A stretch of DNA of 38,132 bases from an uncultured Clostridia bacterium (GCA_937893605.1 CALBGG010000015.1:1-38132), one strand, 5' to 3'; positions 17,553-26,164 are shown, counted from the stretch's first letter. The notes: generated from the sequence alone by a model not told the origin. Numbers and translations are program-made.

Positions 17553-18215
17553 TTATTTGCCGAGCAGGTGCGCGGAGGCGGCCATGACGGTGTCAAAGGC
17601 CTCATCCATGCGCCTCCTCGCCTTGCGCAGGAAGCGATAGGGCGCTTCGGAGGCCCAGTCGCTGCCGATGGCGCAGATAAGGCCGCTGCCGATGAGCGGG
17701 AGATAGGCGCGGATCTGCTTTTTGCGGTGGATCTCATCGAGGTCGAGCATGATGTGAACACCCAGCTGCCGGAGCTTTTCACTGTTTTTGAGCACTCCCT
17801 CGCTTGCATCGGCCAGGATCACGTTCATGCCGAGCTCGCCCGACAGCCGTCTGAGCACGGCCTCGGTCGTGTCGTTCCACTCGACGTCCCTCATGTTCAG
17901 CAGAAAGCAGTTGTCGCCGAAGCAGAGCTTCGGAAGGTTCTCCTCGGTAAGGAGTCTTTCGCTGAATTTGGTCATCGCGGCCGTGATTACCTCGGGCAGC
18001 TCATCATTCACAAGACTGCCGAGGATATCCTCGGACTGGCGGCGGCGATCGAGAAATTCCTCGACGCTGCACTCGTCCGGATCGTAAACCGGCGCTGCGA
18101 CAACGAGGTCGACGCCGGCGGCCTTCGCAGCCATGAGGCGGCGAATGGTGTCGATCCTGTTTTTGCAGGTCTTGTCCATGCCCGGCATGATATGCGCTTT
18201 AAAATCAATTATCAT
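17553..18215 (-). CDS. PHP/CpsB-like protein with degenerate metal site
   Basis: 220 residues. The start, IIDFKAHIMPGMD, lines up with the DIHCHILPGIDDG start of CpsB/YwqE-type PHP phosphatases, and IGSDWASEAPYRF near residue 185 lines up with their SDAHN...R block. The first histidine of the HxH pair is Lys6, and the later His of SDAH is Trp, so most metal ligands are missing. If the fold is right, tyrosine-phosphatase activity is doubtful and a binding role is possible. Its ATG overlaps the stop of the upstream YhgE gene by four bases, so it is the last gene of the YhgE operon. Family assignment is from motif pattern only. Confidence 0.6.
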   Translation of the reverse strand: MIIDFKAHIMPGMDKTCKNRIDTIRRLMAAKAAGVDLVVAAPVYDPDECSVEEFLDRRRQSEDILGSLVNDELPEVITAAMTKFSERLLTEENLPKLCFGDNCFLLNMRDVEWNDTTEAVLRRLSGELGMNVILADASEGVLKNSEKLRQLGVHIMLDLDEIHRKKQIRAYLPLIGSGLICAIGSDWASEAPYRFLRKARRRMDEAFDTVMAASAHLLGK

Positions 18216-20359
18216 TGCATGATCTCACTCTTTCTTTTACTTGATTCTATTAAGCGATTCAGGCCAAGACAGGGATAGTACAGCGCAAGTCCGAAAATTA
18301 TCGAGCCGAGCGCTATGCACAGCAGGACGATGATATCGTGCGCGTAATTGCTGCCGTACATTCCCGCGATGGTCTCTCGCAATGCGTTCATTGCGTATTT
18401 GAAGGGCATGTAGTCGTAGAGCTTACGGAATATCTCCGGGAGCACCTCGACGGGATATGTGCCGCCGGAGCCCGCGACCTGCATGACCATGACGATAACG
18501 GAGGCCGCCATGCCTATATTATCGAGCGCGAAAACAAGTGCGTAGTTTATAAGCGAGAAGCAGATGCCCGTGACGACGGACGAAAGCACGAACAGCCCCG
18601 GATGCAGGCACTGGATCTGCACATAGAACAGATCGCCGAGCGAGACGATAAGCGCCTGACCGACAGCTACAAGGAAAAACAGGCAATAGCGGCCGAAAAA
18701 TCTCTCGTGCAGACGCAGTCCGAGCGGTTCGTCCCCGGCGCGGAGCCTCACCTTCAGAAACACCGCGTTGAGCAGTGCGCCTACCCACTGGGCGAGCACC
18801 GTGTAAAACGGAGCCATTGCCGAGCCGTAGGTCGCGATCTCGTATTTTATGACGGTATCCATCTTTATGGGTGAGGCGAGATATCCGCCGACGAGATCGC
18901 CGTCGTTTTCAAGCGTATCGCTCACCTCGGCAAGCAGCTTGCTGCCTGCAAGCGCCGATATGAATTCGGAGATGACCTTGAGCTCGGCCTGTGCGCCCTC
19001 GATGGCCTTCTGCGTGTCGGCAAAGCCGGTCTGCATGGTGCCTACCGAGCCGAGGTAGGAGTTCAATGTCCCGCTCAGTGCGCTCGTCGAGCTCTGAAGG
19101 CTGCCGAGCGCGGAGCTTACGTTGGCCGAGGCGCCCTGCGCCTGATTGAGAGCTGCGTGCAGCTTCGGCGCAAGATCGCTGCTGACCGTGGCGGAGAGGC
19201 TGCTTATCGTCTCGCGTGCGGAGGTTATTGATTCCGTGATCGAGGCCTGCTGCTCGCGGATGCCCTCCCAGCTTTCGTCATTTGCCTCCTTGAGGCCGCC
19301 GAGAGCCGCGCTGAGGCTTTTAAGCTTCGAGGCAAGCGCGTTCATCTGCGATGCTGCCGCGTCAAAGCCTATGGACGTAAACGACTGCGCCATATCCGAG
19401 CAGTTGGTGCTCAGAGAATCGAGCATTGCAATGTCGGCGGCAAGGCCGGTGGAGACATAGTCGTTATAGCGGTTTATGTCGGAAAATGCGTTTTCGAGAC
19501 TCGTCTGGATGGCGGCGAGGTTGGCATCGGCCTGGGCGAGAGCGGTGGTAACGCTCTGCACCGTGGTGTCGATGCGGTCGTTTATCGTGGCCGTATCGTC
19601 GCCGACCTTGTCCAAAAGCTCCTTGGACTGCTCAAGTGTGGCTGCGGTGTTGCTGCACAGCTTCACGGAAACGCTTATGAGGTTTCGCGCGGCGTTTGTC
19701 AGGCCGTTTGCGGCGCTCAGTGCCGTGCAGCAGTCGGAAAGCTTGAGGCTCAGATCGCTTATATCCTCGCTCAGACTCTTCAGAAGGCTCTCGGCGGTGA
19801 CGCCGTTTGCGTTTGCAACGGATATAAGCGAGGCGATATCGTCGGATATCGTCTGCACGAAGGTGGCGTTTACCTGCTCCTGAACGGCGGTCTTTGCCTT
19901 GCCGGTGATCTTCGGCGCGATAGCGTTTTTCTTGTCGTTCTGATAGAAGATTATCTCCGGATTGGTGATATCGCCGCTTAAGAAGCTGGTGACGTTGCCG
20001 GTGAAATTCTCGGGAATGATCAGCGCCGCATAGCAGTCGCCGCTGTAAACGAGATCAAGAGCTTCTTTTTTTGTATCGACAAACTGCCAGCCGATCGTGT
20101 CGTTTGCCTCAAGGGCGCTTATGACATTATCGCCGATGTTCAATTTAAGACCCAGAACGCTTGCTCCGGCATCCTCCGAGGCAACGGCGATCTTTATGCG
20201 CGAGGTCGCGTCCTGGCCGTAGGGATCCCAGTTTGAGAAAATGTTGAACCATGCGTACAGGCAGGGCACGGCGGCAAGGCCGAGGATTATGACGATGGCG
20301 ACGACGCTGGCAGATATCCTGCGCATATCGTTTCTGAAAATATAGAGGATATTTTTCAC
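18212..20359 (-). CDS. YhgE/Pip-domain membrane protein (second copy)
   Basis: 715 residues. Seen: one N-terminal transmembrane helix (about 15-37, VVAIVIILGLAAVPCLYAWF) followed by NIFSNWDPYG, a long extracytoplasmic part (about 40-500) rich in Ser, Ala and Leu with coiled-coil character, and five or six C-terminal helices (about 510-700) like ABC-2 permeases, including GSGGTYPVEVLPEIF. This is the architecture of YhgE and of Lactococcus Pip (phage infection protein); the molecular function is not established. It overlaps the small membrane gene by four bases upstream and the PHP-like gene by four downstream. Confidence 0.88.
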   Translation of the reverse strand: MKNILYIFRNDMRRISASVVAIVIILGLAAVPCLYAWFNIFSNWDPYGQDATSRIKIAVASEDAGASVLGLKLNIGDNVISALEANDTIGWQFVDTKKEALDLVYSGDCYAALIIPENFTGNVTSFLSGDITNPEIIFYQNDKKNAIAPKITGKAKTAVQEQVNATFVQTISDDIASLISVANANGVTAESLLKSLSEDISDLSLKLSDCCTALSAANGLTNAARNLISVSVKLCSNTAATLEQSKELLDKVGDDTATINDRIDTTVQSVTTALAQADANLAAIQTSLENAFSDINRYNDYVSTGLAADIAMLDSLSTNCSDMAQSFTSIGFDAAASQMNALASKLKSLSAALGGLKEANDESWEGIREQQASITESITSARETISSLSATVSSDLAPKLHAALNQAQGASANVSSALGSLQSSTSALSGTLNSYLGSVGTMQTGFADTQKAIEGAQAELKVISEFISALAGSKLLAEVSDTLENDGDLVGGYLASPIKMDTVIKYEIATYGSAMAPFYTVLAQWVGALLNAVFLKVRLRAGDEPLGLRLHERFFGRYCLFFLVAVGQALIVSLGDLFYVQIQCLHPGLFVLSSVVTGICFSLINYALVFALDNIGMAASVIVMVMQVAGSGGTYPVEVLPEIFRKLYDYMPFKYAMNALRETIAGMYGSNYAHDIIVLLCIALGSIIFGLALYYPCLGLNRLIESSKRKSEIMQ

Positions 20360-20745
20360 TTCGTCACCCCCTCTTCGAGCTTCTGCAGGAGCTTGAGGCC
20401 GCGGCGCGGAACTTTAACGCTTATAAGGCTGTCCATTTCGCCGAGCTCATCGCGCGACAGCTCGTTTATCGTTGATTGCAGCATCCAGTCGGAATACGCG
20501 ACAAACAGCAGAAAAGCCGCAACAACGAACATGCAGGCTATCCATATGATAAGGAATACGATCCTTGAGCTGTCGGTCAAAAGCAGGATGCCGACAAGCA
20601 CAAAGGGTATGACTATAAGGCTTATAAGTCCGTTTTTTATGCGTCGCTTATTGTTCTGATGCACCTGTTCTGCATACATCAGGAGCTTTCCGTAGAGCAC
20701 GTCGGTGCTGCTTTCACGGACCCGGACGTTGAGTTTCTTCGCCAT
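20356..20745 (-). CDS. Small two-helix membrane protein between two YhgE genes
   Basis: 129 residues, not recognised. Seen: a basic N-terminus (1-37), two transmembrane helices (about 38-57 and 62-84) with a short external loop, and a charged C-terminal tail (about 90-129) with an acidic ELGEMDS stretch. Both ends should be cytoplasmic. It starts one base after the first YhgE stop and overlaps the second YhgE gene by four bases (ATGA). The strict coupling to the two flanking YhgE proteins suggests it belongs to the same complex (inference). Confidence 0.75.
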   Translation of the reverse strand: MAKKLNVRVRESSTDVLYGKLLMYAEQVHQNNKRRIKNGLISLIVIPFVLVGILLLTDSSRIVFLIIWIACMFVVAAFLLFVAYSDWMLQSTINELSRDELGEMDSLISVKVPRRGLKLLQKLEEGVTK

Positions 20746-20746
20746 A

Positions 20747-22864
20747 TCACAGCACCCCCGATTTCTCCATCTCGCCCTCGACGAAACGGTTCATTTTTAT
20801 AAATGGCTTGCGCACGACAAGGCCGATGACTATGCCGGCAATACCGAAAATCAAAAGCTCGCCCAGATAGATGAAATAATCCCAGTGATACATGCCGAAG
20901 ATCGCCTCTCGCATCGCGTTTATCGCATACGGGAAAGGGAAGAACAGATATATCTTGCTGAATATATCCGGCAGTATCTCGATCGGGTACGAGCCCGAGG
21001 AGCCTGCTATCTGCACGACGAGGATAACAACAACGACGGCCTTGCCGATATCGCCGAAGGCCAGCGCCAGCGAATAGATCAGAATATTGAACACGAAGCT
21101 CGCGACAGCGGCCGCTGCCCAGAACAGCCACGGGTTTTCGACCTGGCAGCCCAGCAGATATATATCGCCCAGAACGGTTATCGCAGCCTGAGCCTGACCG
21201 AGGAAGAAAAACAGCAGGAATCTGCCCCAGTACTTCTGACCCTCGGTCACATTGCGCAGGCCTTTGGGCTCGGCCTCGACCTTGAGGATGGCGATGAGGA
21301 TAACTCCGCCGACCCAAATCGCAAGAGTGGAATAAAACGGCGTCATCGCGTCGCCGTAGCTTGCCGTGGGATAGATATCCTCCTGCGTGACCTTGACGGG
21401 CTCGGACAGGAACTCCGCATACTTTTCGGCGTTTCCGTTCAAAACGGTTATGATGGTTTGCAGCCGCTCATCTGCCGTGCCCTCGTTTATCTTTGAAAGC
21501 AGCTCGTCGCAGGAGCTTGCGACGCGCTCCATGAGCGATTGCAGCCTCGTCATGGATGAGGAGACGTACTTGAGCGTTTCTCCTGCGGAGGACACGACGG
21601 GCGCGATATCGTCGAGCGTTATGCCCAGACTGTTAATGAGCGGCCCCATCATGTTCAGGGTGCTCGAAAGATTTGTGAGCATCATGTCGATGCCGGTCTT
21701 GAGCTCGTTTGTTATCATCGAGCGCATGAGCGAAACGGTGTCCGCGCAGGCGCCGGTTATATTCGCCGCATCCTCGGCAAAGCTTGAATCGTCGCGCAGA
21801 AGCTCAAGCTGGTTCTGCATCTGCTTTGTTCGCTCTATGAGCGCGTCAAGCGTATTCGCGACATATGAAGTGCCGCTCATTGCGCTGTTTTCCGGAAGCA
21901 GTGCGCGCAGAGCCTCAAGATGCGTCTGAAGCTTCGCAGCAGCCGACTTGGCAGCGTCGACCATCTGATTGTGCAGCTCGATGCTGCCGTTTATGACCTC
22001 GCTTGAGGCAAGCTTGTTTAAAGCGTCAGTGAGCCCGTCAAGGTCGCTTTCAAGCTCTGCGAGCTTGCCGTCTATGCCGTCGGCTAACTGATCTATCGCG
22101 GTCTGCGCGTTCGATATGGACGCCTGCGCGGAATTGAGCGTCGCCTGACTGCCCGAGAGCGCGGCCGAAGCGTTTGCTGAGGCGCTTCCGATGCCCGAGA
22201 GGACATAGGATATAGACGAGCTGTTATCAACGAACTTCCCTATCGACGCGCTGTACTGCCTGAGGCTCTTGCTGAGGTCTGTAAGCTGCGAGATTACGGC
22301 GTTTACAGCCTGCTCCTCGTCGATGTCGCCGCCGAGCTCCTGCCCCGTCGTAAAAACGGTCTGGAACAGCACCTTAAGATACTCTACCTGAATGTTGGTC
22401 TTCACAGTCTCCGCCGCAGTGTCGGTTATCTTGGTGGCGATGGCGTTGGTTTTCGCGTTTACATAGTATGTAATGGTGCTCTCATCGTCTGTAAGAGCCG
22501 ACTTAAGGTCGTACATATTGCGGCTGAAATTCTCGCCGATAAGTATGGCGGCGTAGTATTTGCCGCTGTCGACGCCTTTTTTTGCCTTCTCGGTGCTGTC
22601 TGTAAACACCCAGTTTATCGACTTGTTGTCCTTAAGGCTCTCGAGTATGCTTTTGCCCTTGTTTTCGCCCTCATAGCCCTGATCGTCGGACGCAACGGCA
22701 ACGCTTATGTTGCCCGTGTTCCCGTAGGGATCGGAGTTTGCATAGATGTTGACCCATGCATACAGCGCCGGTATGATCATTATCGCTATCACAACGGCGA
22801 CCGCAAAGAAGTGCTTAACGAGACTTCCGATGTCGGAAAAGAATATTTTGAACGTATTCTTCAT
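20747..22864 (-). CDS. YhgE/Pip-domain membrane protein (first copy)
   Basis: 705 residues from ATG 22864, chosen because AAGGTGG lies five bases upstream; an in-frame ATG at 22879 has no such site. Seen: N-terminal helix (about 12-36) followed by VNIYANSDPYG, a coiled-coil-rich extracytoplasmic domain (about 40-490) and C-terminal ABC-2-like helices with GSSGSYPIEILPDIF. It matches the second copy closely in plan but only partly in sequence, so the two are diverged paralogues. First gene of a four-gene operon. No TetR gene, the usual YhgE neighbour, is adjacent, but a set of half-sites lies upstream. Confidence 0.88.
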   Translation of the reverse strand: MKNTFKIFFSDIGSLVKHFFAVAVVIAIMIIPALYAWVNIYANSDPYGNTGNISVAVASDDQGYEGENKGKSILESLKDNKSINWVFTDSTEKAKKGVDSGKYYAAILIGENFSRNMYDLKSALTDDESTITYYVNAKTNAIATKITDTAAETVKTNIQVEYLKVLFQTVFTTGQELGGDIDEEQAVNAVISQLTDLSKSLRQYSASIGKFVDNSSSISYVLSGIGSASANASAALSGSQATLNSAQASISNAQTAIDQLADGIDGKLAELESDLDGLTDALNKLASSEVINGSIELHNQMVDAAKSAAAKLQTHLEALRALLPENSAMSGTSYVANTLDALIERTKQMQNQLELLRDDSSFAEDAANITGACADTVSLMRSMITNELKTGIDMMLTNLSSTLNMMGPLINSLGITLDDIAPVVSSAGETLKYVSSSMTRLQSLMERVASSCDELLSKINEGTADERLQTIITVLNGNAEKYAEFLSEPVKVTQEDIYPTASYGDAMTPFYSTLAIWVGGVILIAILKVEAEPKGLRNVTEGQKYWGRFLLFFFLGQAQAAITVLGDIYLLGCQVENPWLFWAAAAVASFVFNILIYSLALAFGDIGKAVVVVILVVQIAGSSGSYPIEILPDIFSKIYLFFPFPYAINAMREAIFGMYHWDYFIYLGELLIFGIAGIVIGLVVRKPFIKMNRFVEGEMEKSGVL

Positions 22865-22881
22865 GTTACCACCTTGCATCG

Positions 22882-22919
22882 ACTTTAACTCAATATAAAG
22901 TTACACTAAAAAACTTTAT
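22882..22919 (-). promoter_or_regulatory. Candidate operator upstream of the YhgE operon
   Basis: Three half-sites in alternating orientation: ACTTTA (22882-22887), TAAAGT (22896-22901), ACTTTA (22913-22918). The last two form a perfect 8-9-8 inverted repeat, ATAAAGTT / AACTTTAT (22895-22919). The size suits a TetR-type dimer. I do not see a clear -35/-10 pair, so promoter placement is open. Confidence 0.45.
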
Positions 22920-22975
22920 TTAACATAGACAATATCAGTTATCGGTCTTAAAATCAAGCATTTGAGCGAATTTGC

Positions 22976-23013
22976 CCAAAAAAACGAACAGCCCAAAAGT
23001 AAGCTGTTCGTTT
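22976..23013 (-). terminator. Rho-independent terminator of the lipoprotein gene
   Basis: Perfect 11-bp stem AAACGAACAGC / GCTGTTCGTTT with a ten-base loop; on the minus strand it is followed by a run of seven T. It lies 13 bases beyond the lipoprotein stop. Confidence 0.9.
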
Positions 23014-23025
23014 ATGCTGACAGCG

Positions 23026-24150
23026 CTAATCGACTATATAGCCGCTGGTCGCCTTGAGATACATGCTGTCGTCCTCGACCGGCTTATAAAGCGCGCTGTC
23101 GTGAGTGTCGCTCCAGCCGAGATCGGCCTTGTAGGTCTCGCCGGTCTCGGTATTATATATGCGCTCGTAGCCGAGAATGGCGTCGCTCTGCTTCTGGCTC
23201 ATGATGTCCTGACTTGTACTGCGGCTTTCCCACGCGGCCATGATGCTGTTCATCGTCTCGTTGAAGTTGCGGCTTATCTGCATGGCAAGCGCGACGGTCT
23301 CGTTGCTTGCCTGCTTTGCGCTGCTGACAAAGCTGCCGGAATACTCAAGCGAGGCCATGCATTTTGCCAGCACCGGCTCCCAGTCGATAAACGTATCCTT
23401 CTCGGCGGTAACGGCGACGATGTTATAGGCCATGTAATAGCCGCCGTCGGCAGATTGAAGCTGATAGCCCGACACGCCGCCGGACGGGATCTGTACCTGT
23501 CCGAAGTCAACGACCGAGGCGGAGAACATGCCCTCGCCGTTTTTATCGCCGTCTGTAAACGTTGCGCGCAGAAGCTCGTCTCCGAGAGCGGAGGCGGCAA
23601 GGCTGCTCGTTGACGCGAAGCGGTCGGTCACCGTAAAGCTTTCAAAACTCGGCAGCGAATACCCCGCATAGCTCGACTCGACCGACGAGATAAACTCCGC
23701 GTACTGAGGGAATATCTTAAAAAAGCCCTCGGTCGACGGCGATGAGAGCACGGGAGCGGACGCAAATAAAATCGCCTGGCTGTTTCCCATCTGATAATTA
23801 TACTGCCACGCGTCCTTGCCGGCCTGACTGTGCAGCAGGCAGTCGGCCTTGAGCATGAAAAACATCTGATTTATAGGGTTTTCCGGGTCGTAGACGCGGA
23901 TGCTGTGCAGCATGTATGCTCCGCCGGACGTTACCGTCCAGCCCTTGGGAATATCAAGGCTGAAATCGCCGTTATCGTACCGTTCGGTCTCTATGGAGCT
24001 TGCAGCGGTCGGAACGATATTGATCTCATCTGCGTCGGAGCCCTGCTTTGTGCCGCCGTCGTTATCCTTCCCGTCGGAGCACGCGGCAAGCGACAGGATC
24101 ATAAGCAGCGCCAGAAGCAGCGCGGTCAGTCTCTTTTTCATTTTTGTCAT
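23026..24150 (-). CDS. Predicted lipoprotein of unknown function
   Basis: 374 residues. Seen: basic start, hydrophobic stretch LTALLLALLMILSL and lipobox LAAC, so it is lipid-anchored outside the membrane; a low-complexity Asp/Gly linker (about 25-45); a domain opening with YDNGDFSLDIPKGWTV, reminiscent of PsbP/DcrB-like modules; and a C-terminal region (about 300-374) with SQKQSDAILGYERIYNTETG. I do not recognise the family. Two starts are possible: ATG 24150 (AAAGGG three bases upstream) or ATG 24141; neither changes the signal peptide. Monocistronic, with a consensus promoter and strong terminator. Confidence 0.8.
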   Translation of the reverse strand: MTKMKKRLTALLLALLMILSLAACSDGKDNDGGTKQGSDADEINIVPTAASSIETERYDNGDFSLDIPKGWTVTSGGAYMLHSIRVYDPENPINQMFFMLKADCLLHSQAGKDAWQYNYQMGNSQAILFASAPVLSSPSTEGFFKIFPQYAEFISSVESSYAGYSLPSFESFTVTDRFASTSSLAASALGDELLRATFTDGDKNGEGMFSASVVDFGQVQIPSGGVSGYQLQSADGGYYMAYNIVAVTAEKDTFIDWEPVLAKCMASLEYSGSFVSSAKQASNETVALAMQISRNFNETMNSIMAAWESRSTSQDIMSQKQSDAILGYERIYNTETGETYKADLGWSDTHDSALYKPVEDDSMYLKATSGYIVD

Positions 24151-24175
24151 CAGCCCTTTCGGTGTTTGTCCTTAC

Positions 24176-24204
24176 ATTATATATTAACTTTTACAGTCTG
24201 TCAA
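24176..24204 (-). promoter_or_regulatory. Consensus sigma-A promoter of the lipoprotein gene
   Basis: On the minus strand: TTGACA (24199-24204), 17-bp spacer, TATAAT (24176-24181): a perfect match to consensus. Confidence 0.9.
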
Positions 24205-24251
24205 AAGTCAAAAAACTATGTTGCTGAGAAAAGATAACCGCGCAGCGGGGG

Positions 24252-24357
24252 AATTTGAGGGGCAGCGAAGCGGCGGCGCGGGAGTGAATGACATGCCGGG
24301 GGCATGTCAGAGCCGCGCCGTGACCGAGCCGCAGCGAGAAAAGACCCGCCTCAAGTT
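24252..24357. repeat. Large imperfect palindrome, possible mobile or REP-like element
   Basis: Nested stems: AATTTGAGG (24252-24260) with CCTCAAGTT (24349-24357); CGGCGCGG (24274-24281) with CCGCGCCG (24313-24320); and an inner GACATGCC (24290-24297) with GGCATGTC (24301-24308). About 106 bases, much more GC-rich than the AT-rich promoter region beside it. It lies in the 297-base gap between the lipoprotein gene and metI. No protein-coding signal. Confidence 0.6.
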
Positions 24358-24367
24358 GGATTATAGC

Positions 24368-24399
24368 CGTCAAAAATGTCCGGTACGGACTTTTTGACG
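24368..24399. repeat. Hairpin next to the large palindrome
   Basis: CGTCAAAAA, bulged T, GTCCG, loop GTA, CGGAC, TTTTTGACG: a 14-bp stem with one bulge. It may be a second terminator for the metQNI transcript. Confidence 0.5.
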
Positions 24400-24401
24400 A
24401 G

Positions 24402-24435
24402 CTTCAAAAAGCGCAATGCCGGGCATTGCGCTTTT
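24402..24435 (-). terminator. Rho-independent terminator of metQNI
   Basis: AAAAGCGCAATGCC / GGCATTGCGCTTTT stem around one central G (the tip forms the real loop); on the minus strand a T-run follows. It lies 13 bases after the metI stop. Confidence 0.85.
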
Positions 24436-24447
24436 ACATACATTAAT

Positions 24448-25146
24448 TTATTTAAGCCGTTTGTCGCACTTCTTGGCAAGATATGTGCCGAGGCTCTGGA
24501 ACACCTGCACGAGCAGGATGAGGATAATGACCGCAACGACCATGATGAGGTACTTGTAGCGATAGTAGCCGTAGTCGATGGCGATCTTGCCGAGGCCGCC
24601 GCCGCCGATGATGCCGCTCATTGCCGAGTAGCTGAGGATAGTGGTCAGCGCGATGGTGACGTTCTGAATAAGCGAGGGCACGCTCTCGGGGATCATGACC
24701 TTGCAGATTATCTGAAATGGCGATGCGCCCATGCTCTGCGCGGCCTCGATGATGTTGCCGTCAAGCTCGCGCAGACTGCTCTCGACAAGGCGTGCGACGA
24801 AGGGGAACGCCGCCGCGACAAGCGGAACGATGGTAGCCGTCGTGCCGACGGCCGTGCCTATGAGCGCTCGGGAGAGAGGAAGAACCATTATCATAAGAAT
24901 AAGGAAGGGGATCGAGCGCAGAAGGTTTATTATAACGTTCAGCAGGTGCATCAGCCAGCCGGGCAGCGGACGGACGCCGTCCTTTTCACCGGCGACGAGC
25001 AGCACGCCGAGCGGAAGTCCTATGACGAGAGAAAGAGCGGTACTCAGGACCGTGACGTAAAACGTCTCCCACAGAGCGGTCGGGAGAGAGGGCAGGATAT
25101 CGAGAAGTCCCCGGACGGAGGCTTCGGAGAAAAGATCACTGTACAT
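24448..25146 (-). CDS. metI: Methionine ABC transporter permease
   Basis: 232 residues, five or so transmembrane helices, the membrane subunit of the MetNIQ importer for L- and D-methionine. Seen: an N-terminal TFYVTVLSTALSLVIGLPLG segment and the EAA coupling-helix region, IIEAAQSMGASPFQI, which docks on MetN, followed by the conserved SYSAMSGIIGGGGLGKIA block typical of MetI. Last gene of the operon; its start overlaps metN by 11 bases. Confidence 0.96.
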   Translation of the reverse strand: MYSDLFSEASVRGLLDILPSLPTALWETFYVTVLSTALSLVIGLPLGVLLVAGEKDGVRPLPGWLMHLLNVIINLLRSIPFLILMIMVLPLSRALIGTAVGTTATIVPLVAAAFPFVARLVESSLRELDGNIIEAAQSMGASPFQIICKVMIPESVPSLIQNVTIALTTILSYSAMSGIIGGGGLGKIAIDYGYYRYKYLIMVVAVIILILLVQVFQSLGTYLAKKCDKRLK

Positions 25147-26143
25147 TGCCGTCTACCTCCTCTGCCGTGACGTTAGCAACGGATGAAATGAATTTCAGCG
25201 CACGGTCGTACTGGGCGCTGGGGATGCCTATGAGCAGACTGCCGTAGACCTCCTCGGACAGCTTCTGCGTGGATGCGGAAATGACGTTGCAGAAGATGTT
25301 CTCTTCCGACGCCAAACGCGCAACGAGAGGTATCGCAGTCGTCCGGCTGTCGCGGAAAATAAGTCTTACGCGGCGCTCGGTCCTGGGGTCGGAGACCATT
25401 TCATCCACCCCGCCGGGGAACACGAGCCTGCGTCCGGCCGGGGATTTGGGCGCGGCAAACACCGCTGCGACCAGACCTTCCTCGGCGACCTCGCCGTCGT
25501 CGAGGATCGCAACATGGTTGCAGACCTCTTTAACGACGCTCATCTGATGGGTTATGATAACGACCGTTATTCCGAGCTTTGCGTTTATGTCCTTAATAAG
25601 CTCAAGGATCTGACGGGTCGTTTTCGGATCGAGGGCGCTTGTGGCTTCATCGCACAGCAGAACCTTGGGGTCTGTTGCCAGCGCACGGGCAATGGCTATA
25701 CGCTGCTGCTGGCCGCCGGACAGCTGCGCGGGGTAGGCATTTGCCTTATCCGGCAGACCGACGAGCTCAAGGAGCTCGCGCGCGCGCTTTTCCGCGTCGG
25801 ACTTCTTGACGCCGGCAAGCTCCATCGGGAAGCATATGTTTTTCAGGCATGTGCGCTGCATGAGCAGGTTAAAGTGCTGGAAAATCATCGTTATGTTGCG
25901 TCTTGCCGCACGAAGCTGCGCCGGACTCATGGTATCGAGCCTCTCGCCGTTTACGATTATCTCGCCGCTCGAAGGCTTTTCGAGCAGATTTATGCATCGC
26001 ACGAGCGTGCTCTTTCCCGCGCCGGACATGCCGATTATTCCGTATATGTCCCCGTCCCGAATGGTGAGACTGACGTTTTTTAGCGCGTCCACCTCTCCCG
26101 TTCCGGAGTCAAAGGTCTTGCTTACGTTTTTAAGCTCTATCAC
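25136..26143 (-). CDS. metN: Methionine ABC transporter ATP-binding protein with NIL domain
   Basis: 335 residues. Seen: Walker A GMSGAGKS near residues 38-45, Q-loop FQHFNLL, signature LSGGQQQR, Walker B VLLCDEATSALDP, H-loop ITHQM, then a C-terminal NIL domain (about 260-335) with ENIFCNVISAST and YGSLLIGIP. In E. coli this domain binds methionine and inhibits transport when the cytoplasmic pool is high (transinhibition), so the importer very likely has allosteric feedback. It lies 79 bases after metQ, with a strong hairpin in the gap, and overlaps metI. Confidence 0.96.
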   Translation of the reverse strand: MIELKNVSKTFDSGTGEVDALKNVSLTIRDGDIYGIIGMSGAGKSTLVRCINLLEKPSSGEIIVNGERLDTMSPAQLRAARRNITMIFQHFNLLMQRTCLKNICFPMELAGVKKSDAEKRARELLELVGLPDKANAYPAQLSGGQQQRIAIARALATDPKVLLCDEATSALDPKTTRQILELIKDINAKLGITVVIITHQMSVVKEVCNHVAILDDGEVAEEGLVAAVFAAPKSPAGRRLVFPGGVDEMVSDPRTERRVRLIFRDSRTTAIPLVARLASEENIFCNVISASTQKLSEEVYGSLLIGIPSAQYDRALKFISSVANVTAEEVDGNVQ

Positions 26144-26164
26144 TTGCTTCCCGCCCTCTCTGCT

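Noticed and set aside
24191..24373. 60-codon ORF on the minus strand
   Set aside because: It is a translation of the nested palindrome and the lipoprotein promoter, so it is not a gene.
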